Shown here: positions 1 to 12,200 of the stretch, in pieces
Layout: each line of letters begins with the position of its first letter
Numbering within the stretch: the stretch's first letter is position 1
NCBI GenBank assembly: GCA_933207985.1
Contig: OW240924.1
Span: forward strand, 68,362,985-68,426,984
Direction: 5' to 3'
DNA from: Pelobates cultripes
Lineage: Eukaryota; Chordata; Amphibia; Anura; Pelobatidae
DNA length: 64,000 bases
Notes under the pieces: model-generated
What the model was told of the DNA's origin: nothing
What the model saw: only the letters and a program-made list of their open reading frames with translations
Database searches by the model: none
Translations under genes and position numbers: made by a program

Positions 1-884
1 GTAATGGCGATGTGGCAAGGCGGAAGTCTGGTTAACATTACAAATATTTTTGACAAGTAATTAAGGATAAAACGTTTTGCAATTCAGCTCTGTACGAAGG
101 GAGCTGGAATTTGGTGCTAGGAACATTCCTTATTTTCATGAAACTGCTTGAAAACAGTTTGACAAAAACTAGCAATAGAATTCTTACGCCATAACCATCT
201 CAATTAGCTGCACAAGACTTAGTGATGTTTCCAAAATAATTGTCAAACGCACAAAATATTTTGATCTTCATTTCTTCTTCCCCTATGACATAGTGGACAA
301 GGTATTGTCTAGGCTGAACAATTTTTCTTTACAAACTAGAAAATGTATTTATTTTTCAGCTGCATACATACACACTACATCTTATTCTTTGAATCTCACA
401 ATTGCAAAGAAAATTCTGAAATGATTTTTATAATATTCTTCTGGTTTAGAAATGCTTAAACCACTTGGAAAAAGTCAATAGGAAAATCATAAAATAATTA
501 GTCTAAAAGTCACTTACCACTTGCTTTCATGTTGGATTCTTAAAGGAGTCATGCCTGCATCTACCATGTTAGCTAATCAAGCAGCCTATTTTGAAATGGG
601 AGCAGATTTCCAGTTTAGAAGCTCCACTTGCAGGTCTCCTCTTCTCCGGTGTACCCACCTCATTGGAACGTTGTACAAGCTGACTCTGCATCTTCAGTTA
701 CTTCAAAGCCATGGATAACTAGAAACAGGAAATGGAGAGTAGAGGAGACCTGCAAATTCCATTGCCTTGGTGTCTCTCAATCTAGTCTTGGTCCGCTTAT
801 TGTCTCTTTAAACTACTTACAAGGGAAATGTCACTTCTCTGAAATGTACACAATCAAAACATTAAAAATCACATAGAACTTCTG
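1..884. other. No recognised feature
   Basis: AT-rich sequence with only short chance reading frames. I see no repeat ends, microsatellites or exon-like segments here. Confidence 0.6.
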
Positions 885-1228
885 TTAAAGGGATACTATA
901 GTCACAAGAACCCCTATAGCTTAATGCAGTAGTTCTGGTGTCTATAGCCTGTCCCTGCAGTGTTATCACTGTGAACATTGCCTTTTAATAGAAAAGGCAG
1001 TATATACCTTGCTGCCTAGTACTATCTCTAGATGCAGTCACTCAGACAGTCACTAGAGCTGCTTACTATGGCAGGCACTTCCTCCCAGCTAACACCCGGT
1101 GCCGCACGGGAGGGAAGAGGAGAGGAGTGCAGATTGAGAGTCTCTAACTACCAACAGCATCAGCCAGCCACTGGATCCCAGGGAAGCCACCTTCCTGCAG
1201 CTAAAAGGTAGAAAACAGGAGGGTGGCT
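885..1228 (+). mobile_element. T2-type MITE left end, right end missing
   Basis: It begins TTAAAGGGATACTATAGTC, the TTAAAGG terminal motif and TTAA target of T2 MITEs. The next 70 bp pair the end sequence with an inverted partner near 930 (AGAACC.. and ..GTTCTGG), giving a subterminal hairpin. The opening is similar to the ends at 35.5 kb (reverse orientation) and 60.2 kb, so these share a subfamily. No matching right end is visible. The sequence runs into the minisatellite at 1.23 kb. A short stretch at about 1190-1233 recurs, inverted, beside the second minisatellite at 40.7 kb. Confidence 0.65.
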
Positions 1229-2170
1229 AAAAAAAAAAAAAATGTACATTTTGCATGTTTGTCTGTTTGTGTGTCTGTATGTGTGTCTCTGTATCTTCAT
1301 GTGTGTCTGTATGTGTATCTATGTGTTTCTGTATGTGTATTTGTGTGTTTGTATGTGTGTCTGCATGTGTGTATGTGTATCTGTGTGTCTGTATATGAAT
1401 ATGTGGCTGTATGTGTATCTGTATGTCTATATGCGTATTTGTGTGCCTGTATGTGAATGTGTGCCTGTATGGGTATCTGTGTGTCTGTATATGTATCTGT
1501 GTGTCTGCATGTGAATCTGTGAATCTTGTATGTGCATCGGTCTGTGTATCAATCTATGTGTCTGTATGTGTATTTGTGTGTCTTTATATGTCTTTATGTG
1601 TCTGTATGTCTGCACGTGTGTATGTGAATCTGTGTGTCTGTTTGTCTGTCTGTGTATCTGCATGTGTATATGTATCTGCATGCCTGTTTGTGAATATGTA
1701 TGTCTGCATGTGTGTCTGTATGTGTGTCTGTGTACCAGTCTATCTATGTATCTATTTGTATGTATATCTGTGTATCTGTTTATCTGGATGTCAGCATGTG
1801 TATCTGTGTGTCTCTGTGTGTCTGCACGTGTGTATATGCATATCTGTGTGTCTGTATGTGTATCTGTTTATTTCTGTATCTGCATGTATGTATGTGTGTC
1901 TGTGTATCTGTGTGTCTTATGTGTGTCTGTGTATTTGCATGTGTCTGTCTTTCTGTGTGTCTGTGTAGATCTGTGTGTATCTGCATGTGTCTGTGTATCA
2001 GTCTGTATTTATATCTATGTGTATGTGTATCTGTTTGTCTTTATGTGTATATCTGGGTGTATGTGTATCTATATTTGTGTATGAATGTGTAGGTGTCTCT
2101 ATGTATCTGCATATTCATCATTGTCTGCCCGTCAGTGTTTGTATCTGTATGAGTGATATTCTGTATATCT
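1229..2170 (+). repeat. TGTCTGTATGTGTATC-type minisatellite, about 0.9 kb
   Basis: This is an imperfect array built from TGTGTCTG, TATGTGTATC and related blocks, preceded by a run of A. The plus strand has very little A-C alternation and is almost pure T/G with scattered C and A, so strand asymmetry is strong. It gives long artefactual frames in all three plus frames, rich in Val, Cys, Ser and Tyr. The reverse-complement array lies at 39.99-40.71 kb with related flanking sequence. Confidence 0.9.
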
Positions 2171-2682
2171 GAATGTGTTCATTTATTTTTGGGGGGGAGG
2201 GAGGTTGTTATGGAGGGCATGATTGCATTCCGGGGAGTGGGGGTGCTGGCAGGATCCAAGCAAAATGCCCAGGGTCCAATCAATATCAAAGATGGCCCTG
2301 ACTCCATGCAGATACATATTTGTTAAATATAGGGAAACTGAGCTGCTCAATTTCCCAATGAAGCATTAGCAGTTATTCATAAGCCCAAGTGTCGGTCTGT
2401 CAGTCATAGGGGTATGTGTGCGCCTGTCAATGTAAGTTCTGTGTGTGCACAAAAAAGAATGTAGGAATACAGTGATAAATTGCTGAACCAAATAGCACAC
2501 AGATTAAAGATAACAATATAATTCCCCATCCTCAAGAGTTATAACACAGAATCAATTATGAAAACAGCTAGGATATTGAAGGATTTAGTGTTTAGTTTTA
2601 GATATAACAAACTGTTTCAAATGTTTCTATGTTTCTATGTTACGCTACTTGGGGTGATTTGGATTGGAACTCAACTGCAGCT
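2171..2682. other. Minisatellite flank and short CR1-like octamer tail
   Basis: A G-rich flank (2185-2310) follows the array. Around 2615-2640 the octamer TTTCTATG occurs in tandem, resembling the microsatellite tail of CR1 LINEs. No LINE body is recognisable upstream. Confidence 0.35.
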
Positions 2683-3547
2683 TGTAAACTCCCTAATTAC
2701 AATAGTGAAGAAATGGAGAATCTTTAAAGTATCAATACTGTAGCTTTAAGAAAAGAGAGAATCGCTGGTAACTTGATTCAACCGAAGTTTTAATAAGTGT
2801 TAAACTTAAATGAATTGCATTTAGGCAATAATCCAATAAGAAGAAGTGCAAGTGATCTACAATACAAAGTTCATTATTAAGTATTTCCTTAGAGATGCAT
2901 TAAGTAACATTCTTTAGGTAAATGAGAATAATCTTCAATAGTAACTTTAAGCAAGTAGCTAAGAATATTTGCAAAGCAAGAACAGTTCATAGTGAATAAG
3001 CATGATGGGAGTTGTCCTCCATATAATTAGTAGCTTGAAGCACTGAGAGTATTTGCAAAGCAAGAAACAGTTCATAGTGAATAAGCATGATGGGAGTTGT
3101 CCTCCATATAATTAGTAGCTTGAAGCAGTGAAGATTTGAGTAAGCAAGCATTAGTTCATTAATAAATAATATTGTAGACAAATAGCTGAAAGATATACTT
3201 AAGTTTAATATGAGTAGTCCTCCAATAGTTCAGAGATATGGTCCACTTGTAAAGTAGCAAAGTATCCGTTCTCCAGTAATCCTTTATGGCATGCAGCAAT
3301 CCTTGCATTGGCTCAAAGGCTGGAACGGCTTGTCTGAGCTTGTGGAGAGGTAAGTCTGGTGGAAGTAGCTCCCAGTAGCTGAGCCTGTGGGTCTCGCGGA
3401 GGCAGCTCACACATTAGCTCACACACAATCACCAAGCCCCCTCTCTCTGGCCCAGTCTCCCTAAATACCGTCAGAGCTGTGTCAGAGGGGCGCAGGGTCC
3501 GGCTCCTCACAGCTGAGTGCCGAACCCGGAAGTGTTACTCCATGACA
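2683..3547 (-). mobile_element. Probable solo LTR, boundaries uncertain
   Basis: Read on the minus strand, the segment starts TGTCATGGAGTAACACTTCC at 3547 with a GC-rich first 200 bp. It turns AT-rich and could end TTTACA at 2683 or GCTACA at 2739, so TG..CA ends are available. I could not confirm a TSD for the 3547 boundary. CAGCT occurs both just before 2683 and at 3509, which would imply a shorter unit. It contains a recent 84-bp tandem duplication. Confidence 0.4.
2966..3133. repeat. Two-copy 84-bp tandem duplication
   Basis: Copies at 2966-3049 and 3050-3133 both read from TATTTGCAAAGCAAGAA through the GATGGGAGTTGTCC block to TAGCTTGAAGCA. They differ by one inserted A and a few substitutions near the end, so the duplication looks young. 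Confidence 0.9.
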
Positions 3548-3690
3548 CAAACAGAGTGAGTCATGCACCCCAACTTCAGAACTGTGTAGAACTGTATACT
3601 TTATTGTCTCAATTCTGGGATATACATCTGTTTGCTCTGTTTCATTAGAGAATTTGCCTTTTAGCTGAATACAGCAAGGTAAATAATTAG

Positions 3691-3705
3691 TGTAGGACTC
3701 CTTTA
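3691..3705 (-). mobile_element. T2-type MITE terminus
   Basis: The minus-strand TTAAAGGAGTCCTACAC end fits the T2 terminal consensus TTAAAGGRR. A partner end was not found. This may be a solo end. Confidence 0.35.
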
Positions 3706-3984
3706 AGAGGTTTTGCTTTGATGTGGCAAGAGAGCTTGCACTTTAATGGCCATTTGAGTGATACTAACAAGGCTCCAGTTATTTAAATGTGCATACGGAT
3801 TTGGGATAGTGCTCAGTTAACGTTGATTTGTGTATTTGGGCTGATGTATACCGCAGTCGTTCCTGCCACCCAGGAGTAGTGGGAGTTTGAGAGCAGGGCT
3901 ACATTTTTTTGTGTTTGTTATTATATACAGAGTTTAATGACACAGTTTGCTATGTTTGCAACGATTCACTCCCTACAATACGCA

Positions 3985-4800
3985 TATGTGCATACTGCTT
4001 CATTAAGCTAAAATTATTTTGGTGGGGCGTACAGGTATAAAATAAAACAGAGGATCAGCACTCAGGAAACCACAAAGCGTAAAAATGAAGGGCTCATAAA
4101 CCTTACAAAGTTGTGAGAACAAAGATAGGGAGAAAATAAGTGAGGATCTCACCAAGAATCCAGGGTGGGGATTATATCACCTGTGCCCTATTCATCGAAC
4201 AGTGAGCCTGCTCGATCAAATGTGAGTACAATACCTATATTTTATTACAACTGGATTTTAGACATACAGAGAGCACTATTCTTTATCCTTTTCATTTGTT
4301 TTATACTACCTTGGACTCCACCAACGACTTCACGCTGAGAGACTGCAGTGAACTCCTCCTACACATGTATCCTAGAAGTTGGGATAATACCACTTTACGC
4401 TGTTTATACCAGAGCAGATCGCAGCTCCGGTGAATGTGTGTAGGACCTATTCATTATTTGTACAGTTGTTAATATTTGGGATATACTGTACCATTGGATC
4501 CTTTATTCTGTTCTCCTATATATGTACGCTTGGACTCCGAGCCACATGTGACCCAGAACCCCATTAATAGTCATCCACCTCTATCAAGATCCGGCTTACT
4601 AGTGGTATTTGATTACAATTTTACAATTCTATTTTCAGTTGGACTTTTTTACTGTGGACTTATTATATTTATATTTATTGTTGTCTTTAGTTTTTTTACC
4701 TTTATGGTATATACCTCTGTATTTATTTCTGGTGCTACCTTTATTTTCTCCTTCTCTTTGTTCTTATAAAATTATTTTGGTGCCTATAGTATCCTTTTAA
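3985..4800 (+). mobile_element. T2-type MITE right end, split by a PLE
   Basis: Joining 3985-4024 to 4783-4800 gives a run through CTTCATTAAGC and TTTTGGTG to CCTATAGTATCCTTTTAA. This aligns with the intact right end at 60.70-60.74 kb (GCTTCATGAAGC to TATAGTGTCCTTTTAA). The terminal TTAA is at 4797-4800. The left end is not identified. Continuity is broken only by the 742-bp insert and its duplicated 16-bp target. Confidence 0.7.
4009..4782 (+). mobile_element. Penelope-like element fragment with 16-bp TSD
   Basis: The insert (4025-4766) is flanked by exact copies of TAAAATTATTTTGGTG at 4009-4024 and 4767-4782. Inside, GGTGGGGATTATATCACC (about 4163) followed by AAATGTGAGTAC (about 4219) matches the tandem-unit block of the elements at 34.8 and 36.6 kb. 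A second block, GTTGGGATAATACCAC, is at about 4378. Assignment to the Penelope-like group rests on similarity to the hammerhead-bearing copies. No hammerhead core is visible in this copy, which looks 5'-truncated. There is no coding sequence. Confidence 0.6.
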
Positions 4801-5070
4801 TATTTATGCTGTTACGGAATTGTTTGTACTCTACTATTTAACACAATTATGTGAATTAAAAGTTTTGTCAATTCAGGTTTATGCCACATGCAATAAAATA
4901 TAATTATGTTGAGAGTAATTCTTTGGGGGGATCTCTTTCTGCTTTCTGTATTTGTGTAGGAATGAAACGGTGTGTCGGTCTGTCTGTCTATCAGTATGTT
5001 TGTATGTGTCCGTCAGTGTAATAGTCTCTCACATTCAGTGTGTGTCTGAGTGTAACTGAGAAAGGTGACA
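4801..5070. other. No element recognised
   Basis: AT-rich, with a short TGTC/TGTA-rich stretch at about 4970-5050 that resembles the minisatellite at 1.2 kb. No other structure is seen. Confidence 0.5.
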
Positions 5071-5547
5071 GTTACTGTTGTGGACAAAGATATTAACCCA
5101 ATCCATGTTGATAAAATGCCTATTTACTCAGTATAACTACAATCAGCATTATTCAACTTTCTATGTGATTTACCTAAAATGGCCGCTAGGGAGTTTCCCT
5201 TTGACATCGATTAACACCCTCATTAGCAAGATGGCGCTGGAATCTGGGGGAGACCACCAAGATACCAGGGACATCACAACCGGTAGGAAGATCAATAAAT
5301 GAACCACTTAACACCTAACCAATTATTGATGTATTATCCCATGTTATCTCTGACAATGCATATGATGTAATATTGCTTTATAAGGTACATGCCGTCCCCT
5401 CAGAATAAACATTTCTCAAGTTTTTCATTAACCCGAAACCTGTGTCTGATGTGAATTACTTTAGGAGCGTGCACACATTACTTCTTAATTTGGCTGGGGG
5501 CAGATACGCAAGATAATCAATTTATTAATTGATTCCACATCAGTTAC
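5071..5547 (+). mobile_element. Solo LTR with 5-bp TSD GTTAC
   Basis: The unit TGTTGTGGACAAAG..CCACATCA (5076-5542) is flanked by exact GTTAC at 5071-5075 and 5543-5547. It contains a TATA-like TTTATAAGG near 5378 and a polyadenylation signal AATAAA at 5404-5409, in the order expected of U3-R-U5. TG..CA ends and a 5-bp TSD fit a retrovirus-like or Gypsy LTR. No internal region is attached, so it is a solo LTR left by recombination. The family is not assigned. Confidence 0.75.
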
Positions 5548-8500
5548 ATTAGACAACAGCTGGAAAGGTAGGGAAATGCAATCTCAAACATTTATGAAAG
5601 AAACATACTATATAGTTAGAAAATGTCAGAATAAGGGAAATCATGATATTTTGTGGTTTTAAATGAAATGATAAATAGATAATCATTTGTGATTTGTTTA
5701 ATGTTATTTTCTCTGATGTCTGCAGAACTCCTGTCAATTGCATTTCTTTCCTAAAACAAATTTGTATTACGCTTGTACATGTATCTGAAACATTCTGGAA
5801 AAAGAAATAGTTAACTAAAAAGACACAAGTGTGCATGTGTCAAGGTATATTACTGTATTAGCAGAGGAGGATATACAGACAGAAGAAGAAACCCCCACAG
5901 GTGTGAGGGTGGCAGTTCAAATTGCTCTTGGCAAGTGACGGGAGCCAGCTACTGTCTTTTGCACAGGTTTATGTAAACACTTGGTTTGGCAAAACCTGTA
6001 CACATAAAAATGCTTTGGAAAAGTACAGTTCCCTGATAGAATTCTTGAAAAGGTTATGATGGTTGCAGGAATCAAATGTCTGCCAATTTGTAGATTACCC
6101 AAACGATTTGTTTATGTCTGCCTAACTAATCATTTTGTTAGTCCATGGATTGTCAGGCATTTGATTCGTTCGGCGCACCTCAAAGGGATTTTTGAAGAAG
6201 TCTATCATCTACTGTCTACATTGCTCACTTTGCTAATGATACACAGTAATATTAATGCACCAACCTTTTCTTAGATAAAGATTTTAGGTAGGATACTCTT
6301 TGATACTCTCACTGGTATCTTCTCAAATGAGTTTGAGATGTCGACACTGTGACAATCACAATTTAAGAATTCTCAATACAAGGCCATAAATCATTAAAAG
6401 AGAGGGACTTGCTCTACAATCTTAATTTTCAAACAACTACATTATATATATTTTGTGATAGTATGGTAACTCTTGTATTTTAGTTTGGTACATATTTTAA
6501 CACAGTAGTGCTTTTAACTAAAGTTTGTAGATTGTTACATTATAGATTAGGGGTGTCCAACTATGGCCCTCCACTTAGAACAACAATTAAGTTGTTGGTT
6601 GACCAAGGTCCTTTCTATAAACACAAATCTTTACTATTAATATTGTAAGAAAGGTCTATTTTTTTTCTGCGTTGCTGTACTATAGGAGAAGATGTGTCTA
6701 TATACAAATAAAATTTAAAAGTGAAATTCTGCTATCGTCTTTCATTCTATACAGACTTTGTAGGACTAGTGCTATATATTAAATGAGACATGTTAACACC
6801 GACTTTTATAGATATCCCAGATTACTGTGGAAATTGCACTTGGCATATCATAACACAGTAACTTTGTAAAATTACACATATAAAGATTGAAATTGGCAAA
6901 ATTCCAGGGATGTTTCTATAGCAACAATAACAATCTCTGACGAGAGTCGTACAGAATCAGGAACTGACGAAGGACAGAGAGACATACGCTTGAGCCTTTG
7001 GGTGCTAATGATATAGCACTTTTTTTTTTTTACATCTTAGGACAACCCTGTTTTTTTTTTTTGAAAGTTTGATTAATACTCCTAAAACTGTAGGCTAGAC
7101 ACAAAAGGTACAGTAGCAAATCACTCGACAATCTCTGAGGATTCTCGCGAACCCAAGAGCTTGACTTCAGAACACAGATTCCCTTCAAGACAGAATTCAT
7201 TTGCACATGCATATTTAAGCTAACGAGCGTTCAAGTTTAAAGAATGGCCTTCGTACCTTCGTAGCTTGGCAGTAATAACTGCATCTCACGCTCTATGAAA
7301 GAGAAGGATGGATTATGTCTTGGTTTTTCAATTTGCATCAGGCATATTAATTGCAGTGCAGAGCACAGCCATAAAACAGCAATGTACTGGAACAAACATT
7401 TAATGTACTGAGCCATGAGTGAATGCTCACATGAATTTTCCGAGGACAGACATAGCAGTATTTCCCCTCCCTCTTGCCTACCAATACTGCTGTAACTTCT
7501 ATCACTGCTGCACAAGAGCTGTAGGCAGACATGCCTACAAATTAGAGACAAATAAATCCTTCAGGGAATGAATAGAACTCCTGCGATGTATCCTACCGTT
7601 TCCTATCCCTGCAGCTACTAAAATGATACATGACGAAGGATTGACTTAACTCCTGCATTTCTGAGCTCTCTTTACCCATGAAAAAAACATTAACATAGTA
7701 TTTATTTGAAGCATGAGATGCACAGCTAGTACACAAATAGGGGGGGGGGGGGTTGTTTATACATTACTGTTTAGAAATACATAAATACAATGGATTTGTT
7801 TTCCTAATTTTAAAGTTTTAATTTTTTTATTTAAGGTGGTATTTTTTTCAGAAATTCTTTTATCCCACTTATGCGATATTTCAGACCAGGTCAAAACTAT
7901 TAACATAACATTGCATTTATTGAATGCACGATTTATGTTTTTTTAATTCAAATGTGCTTGGTGTTTGAAAGGAGCGGACAGGGACCTGCAATTTCCTGTT
8001 TCCTTGCAGTTATTTTTAATTGAAACAATGTTTTATCAGATGTAATTTCTTTTTGTAGTAAATCAAGACTTTTTTTTTTTAGCTGTTTTTGGGTTTTAGA
8101 CTGAGAGCTGTCACTGGTTTTTCATTCTTGTGAACATCCATATTTTCTGTCAATTAATGTCAATTAAATTGCACTTAACAAATTCAAATGTATGTTCTGA
8201 CTTATGTTTAACTTCTAGGGCATTTATAAGGACACAACTCTGGACGGCAGCACAGCAATAATTTTCAGCTTTTCCACAGTTTCTAGTACAGCGTACATCA
8301 TCCTGTATGTTCATGCATTTCCTGGTCTTTTTCCATTCTCATTTTGCTACACCCTTTCCTTAAAAGATAGTTTGCCATGTGTTCATTTTTTGCCGGTTAT
8401 CACCTTATGCTAGCAGACTTATAATTGATCTTGCTTTTATTCTGCTCTATGCTGCTGGATTATCATCAGGACTATCTTTGTTTGTGTCCCACAAGTTATT

Positions 8501-9979
8501 TTTGAAAGCAGTATTTCTTACAAGTGTAAAGGTAATAATACCCCAACACACAAGGCCACACAAGGTACCAAGAAAAACGTATTACCGATTCTCAGGGTGG
8601 CCAGGCTTAATGCAATAAGTATATATAATAAGTAGTCAGAATTAGGCCGTGGTCAAGGATTACAGAGAAGTACATAGTTGACGAACAAGTCAAAGTCAAG
8701 GAGTACAAATTCAGGATAAAAGATAAACAGAGCAGAATTAAAACGCAGAATAGCACCAATCACAAACAGAACTCACTCTCAGATAACAAAGACCATGACT
8801 TGGCAAAGAACAAACCGGGTCATGGTTTTAAACAATCCCATTATTGAAGCCATTGGCTAACATAAAAAAAAATGGCAAAACGTAAGAAAGAGATCACGCT
8901 AGAATGATGCAAGCTGGTACCGTGCCATAAGATGACACTTTTCAGAGAGGTACAACATGCCAAAGAGTAAAGGGTCTGCATCAAAACTACGCAATCCATG
9001 TCCCGCAGTGGCATTCAGATGAAGGCGGATTATTAACAACTGAAAGTTCCATAGATTATTTTTTACTGCTATTCATTTCTGATCCTTTACAGATCTAACC
9101 AGGGCTTCTTGATGAGTACATTACGAGGTTCCATTTAATTGTATCACTATGTATGCATGTACCTGCTTTCACATCTTATATTTAATCTGTTTTCCTGGAC
9201 ACTACATGACAACTTTATGTGAACTTGTGTTTCAGCAATAAAATTACAAACAAGCAAAATGTTCTTATTTATGCCTGGGATTTTAGACTAAGTCCTTATC
9301 TAACTTTGCTTTTCTTTGTTTACATTTTAAATATATGATTCCTTTCCAAAATTCCATTAAGAATTTAAGACGAGTAAGAAGCCACTAAGATACTTTAATA
9401 TTTGTCAGGGTTATTTACTAAAGTGAGAATTGTTTGAAACTCAAAGTGAATTGCGTATGAATTTAAAATAGCTGAAGTGTAAAAAATTTTTAACCAGTTA
9501 TGCTTCCAGTTTAGCTATTTTGGTCTACTTTTTGATCTTTTCTTTTAATTCCTGGCAATTATCACTTTAGTAAATAAGCCAGTGCGCTTACTTGGCTGCA
9601 AGCAAATTAAAACATACATTGTAAAAAAAAAATAAAAATGGAATCATAACATCATATACAGTGTAGTGTCACTCATCCAAGATTTTAATTTTTTTTAAAT
9701 TGTGTAGGTGAAATTTTAAGCAATTTTTGAAACAAAACTCCCCCCCAAAAAAATCCAATACCCGTGAAAATCCTCAACTTTGTGTTTCACCCATATGTCT
9801 TAACATCCAAGAAAAGTAGTTAAAATGTGTAAAATCATTTTACTTTTATTTTTGTTGGTTTTTTATTATTATTATATTTTATTAGGACTGAATTTCTACA
9901 TTCAACACATTTGTGTCTCACAAAAAACAAAAACAAACAAGAAAAAACTAGTTACTGTGGCAGATTGGATAGAAGATTG
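5548..9979. other. Gene-free stretch, little recognisable
   Basis: AT-rich single-copy-looking sequence with homopolymer runs (poly-T at 7021 and 7050, poly-G at 7741-7752). At 6549 AGGGGTGTCCAAC resembles a hAT left end but has no partner. At 8520-9010 a low-T stretch looks like an old interspersed repeat that I cannot name. No exon with convincing splice sites was found. Confidence 0.5.
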
Positions 9980-10584
9980 AAAAATACTAGGGATGTGCAT
10001 GGGCAAAAAATTTGGTTCGGCACTTCCGAAATTCGGGACTTCAACACTTCAGTTCGTTTCGGCACTTCCGAAATTCGGGACTTTGGCAATTCGGCACTTT
10101 GGCAATTTGGCACTTTGGCAATTCGGACATTTGTAAGCATCCCTCTCTTGCCACCACAACCCACATCTGTAGGGCTCCCTAGCCCTAACCTCTAACTCTA
10201 CCCCTAACCCTACTCCTAACCCTACCCTTAACCCTAATGCCTAACCCTAACCAACACCAACCACTTACACATCTAGGGTTAGGGTTAGGGGTAGGGTTAG
10301 TTGCCTGGACTGCCACCACAACCACTTACACATCTATACGGCTCACAGGGCCAGGAATTAGCTTATTGGTCTAGATTCCTGTCATCATTCACGTTATTTT
10401 CCCTCCCTCTCTTGTTTTGTCACTTTTCAGAAATTCAAAGCACTTCGGCACTTCTGAAATTCGGCACTTCGGCAATTTGGTTCAGTTTGGCTCTTCGGCA
10501 CTTTGGCAATTCGGACATTCGGAATCATCCAAATGTCCGAATTTACATTCGGAATGACACAAATTGCACATGTCTAAAAAATAT
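9980..10584. mobile_element. Non-autonomous hAT with telomere-like interior
   Basis: The element (9988-10576, 589 bp) starts TAGGGATGTGCA and ends TGCACATGTCTA, a 12-bp terminal inverted repeat with two mismatches. It is flanked by AAAAATAC and AAAAATAT, an 8-bp TSD with one mismatch, as expected of hAT. Near both ends are tandem GGCACTTCGGCAATTCGG-type units. The middle holds degenerate CCCTAA repeats (about 10179-10250) and, inverted, TTAGGG repeats (about 10273-10300). It encodes no transposase. Confidence 0.85.
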
Positions 10585-10596
10585 GGATTATTGTCT

Positions 10597-10735
10597 TTTT
10601 GGAATGCAAGCTCTTTGGGGCAGGGCCTTCTTCACCTAGTGGTCCCTTATATTGAATTAATTATTAGTCTCTGTTTATCTACTGTACAGCGCTGCAGAAT
10701 GTTGGCACTGTATCTATCATTGTAATCTAAAATTT
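10597..10735 (+). mobile_element. L2-type LINE 3' end fragment
   Basis: It contains AAGCTCTTTGGGGCAGGGCC followed by a CTGTACAGCGCTGCAGAATG segment and GCACTGTAT, the conserved order of L2-type 3' ends in vertebrates. The same order, with a clearer tail, is at 57.96-58.10 kb. The hAT at 9988 sits immediately upstream, possibly inserted in this LINE. Confidence 0.7.
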
Positions 10736-12009
10736 TGCATTTACAAGCTTTATAGACAAATTGATCTCATGAGATGATACATATGGGAATATCTAATACA
10801 TGGTGGAATTTTCTTTCAATAGTTTTGTCCATTAAGAAAATATTATTATTAATAATGTTCTTTTTAAAATTTCATTTATTTCTGTGACATGGCAAATTAA
10901 ATTAAGATGGCTTGAACAGAATGATGGTGGTTTTAGAATAGCTTTTAAAATAGGGATTTAGTCTATTTTTATAGCTAATAGGATTATCTTTCAAATTAAG
11001 GACAATGCTTGAAATTAAGTCTGTGTATAAAATACAAAGGTCTTAAAAAGATAATCTGATTGCGCATTTAAATATTTTGTTTTATTAAATAAATGTGTAT
11101 TTTTTGTGCTAAAAAAATCACTAACTGGCTACTTTTCTGTGTATATATTTTTATTATAAATTATTATATTTATTTATATATTTATTTCACGTGTTTATTG
11201 ATGTGCATATTATATATTAAGCAAGTATTACCAAAGGAATCAAAGAGAAAGAAAACATTAGTAGAAGGGAAAAGTATATGTAAATGTATGGTTTGTTGTA
11301 ATATACTGTGATTATTTAAAACTTTTCTCAATGCAGGATTTTCCCTTTCTAAAACTGCCTATAGTGAATTTGAGTCTATTCACACAAAGTTTAGGACAGT
11401 AGATATCTAAAATGCAGTTTTACCCCCTGGTCATCTTTAATCTAATCAGATCAATATTTACAATTCAGTTCTCTTGGCGCCATTTGGCATTATCAGGGTT
11501 AAATTTCAAAATTGGAATATTCTCAAGAACCTGACATGACATTTAACTAAATTTTCACTGCAGAGATCAGCTGAAAAATTTGTTAACTTGCCAAAACAAG
11601 ATATTGTCATTTATTTATCAAACCTATATACTGAAAACATATCTGTGGGACTCATATATAATGCACTACTGTAGAAATGTGGACTGCAAGGAAGGAAAGA
11701 TTTTGAATTCTCCATAGACAGAGGAGAAAGATGATCTAAGGCTGGAGTAAATGGATTGTGTATAATGAATAGTGCATGATGGTTTAATTAATGTTATCTG
11801 TGAGAGGGAGTGTATGTTGTTGTATAAATTGTGCACTGGTATAGTAAATAGAAAAGCCTTTTCTGTCTTCATTTAAAGAGACCAGGTGTCTTTTTCTTTT
11901 AAGCCACCCCGGACATCCATATTGCTGGGTTGTGCTAGACGTATTGCATATAAGAAGCCTATTTTTGTAAATTGGCCATAGTCTTATGGGAAAAGAGCTG
12001 ATCTGACAT
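10736..12009. other. No recognised feature
   Basis: AT-rich sequence with short frames only. No repeat termini are visible. Confidence 0.5.
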
Positions 12010-12200
12010 TTAAAGGGGCACTCTAGACATCATAAGGCATCACTATAATTCATTGTAGTTGCTATGATGCAAAGAGACAGCTCCCCTCCCCCCGCCCACT
12101 GTCTCCAGTGTTTTTCAAATGCTTCGCAAGCTGTGTGATGAAAAACAGGGTCTCCTGATGCCTACAGCCCAGCTCCTTTACTGACAATTATCTAATGTGG
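12010..12200 (+). mobile_element. T2-type MITE left end
   Basis: It begins TTAAAGGGGCACTCTAGAC. The next 50 bp contain CATCACTATAATTCATTG and GTAGTTGCTATGATGC, which fold as a subterminal hairpin, as in other T2 copies here. The right end is absent or too diverged to recognise, so 12200 is only where similarity fades. Confidence 0.6.

Noticed and set aside
1223..2172. Overlapping frames up to 185 codons rich in Val, Cys and Ser
   Set aside because: They are translations of a TGTCTGTA-type minisatellite, open in all three plus frames because the motif lacks stop codons. No start context or other domain is present.
6549..6575. hAT left end (AGGGGTGTCCAAC)
   Set aside because: No right terminus or 8-bp duplication was found within 1.5 kb.
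6961..7010. Hammerhead core starting CTGACGAAGG
   Set aside because: The GAAAC part is missing (GAGACATACGC instead), and no stem II or stem I pairing is convincing.
10180..10300. True interstitial telomere or fusion point
   Set aside because: The repeats are degenerate, occur in both orientations within 120 bp, and are enclosed by hAT ends with a TSD.
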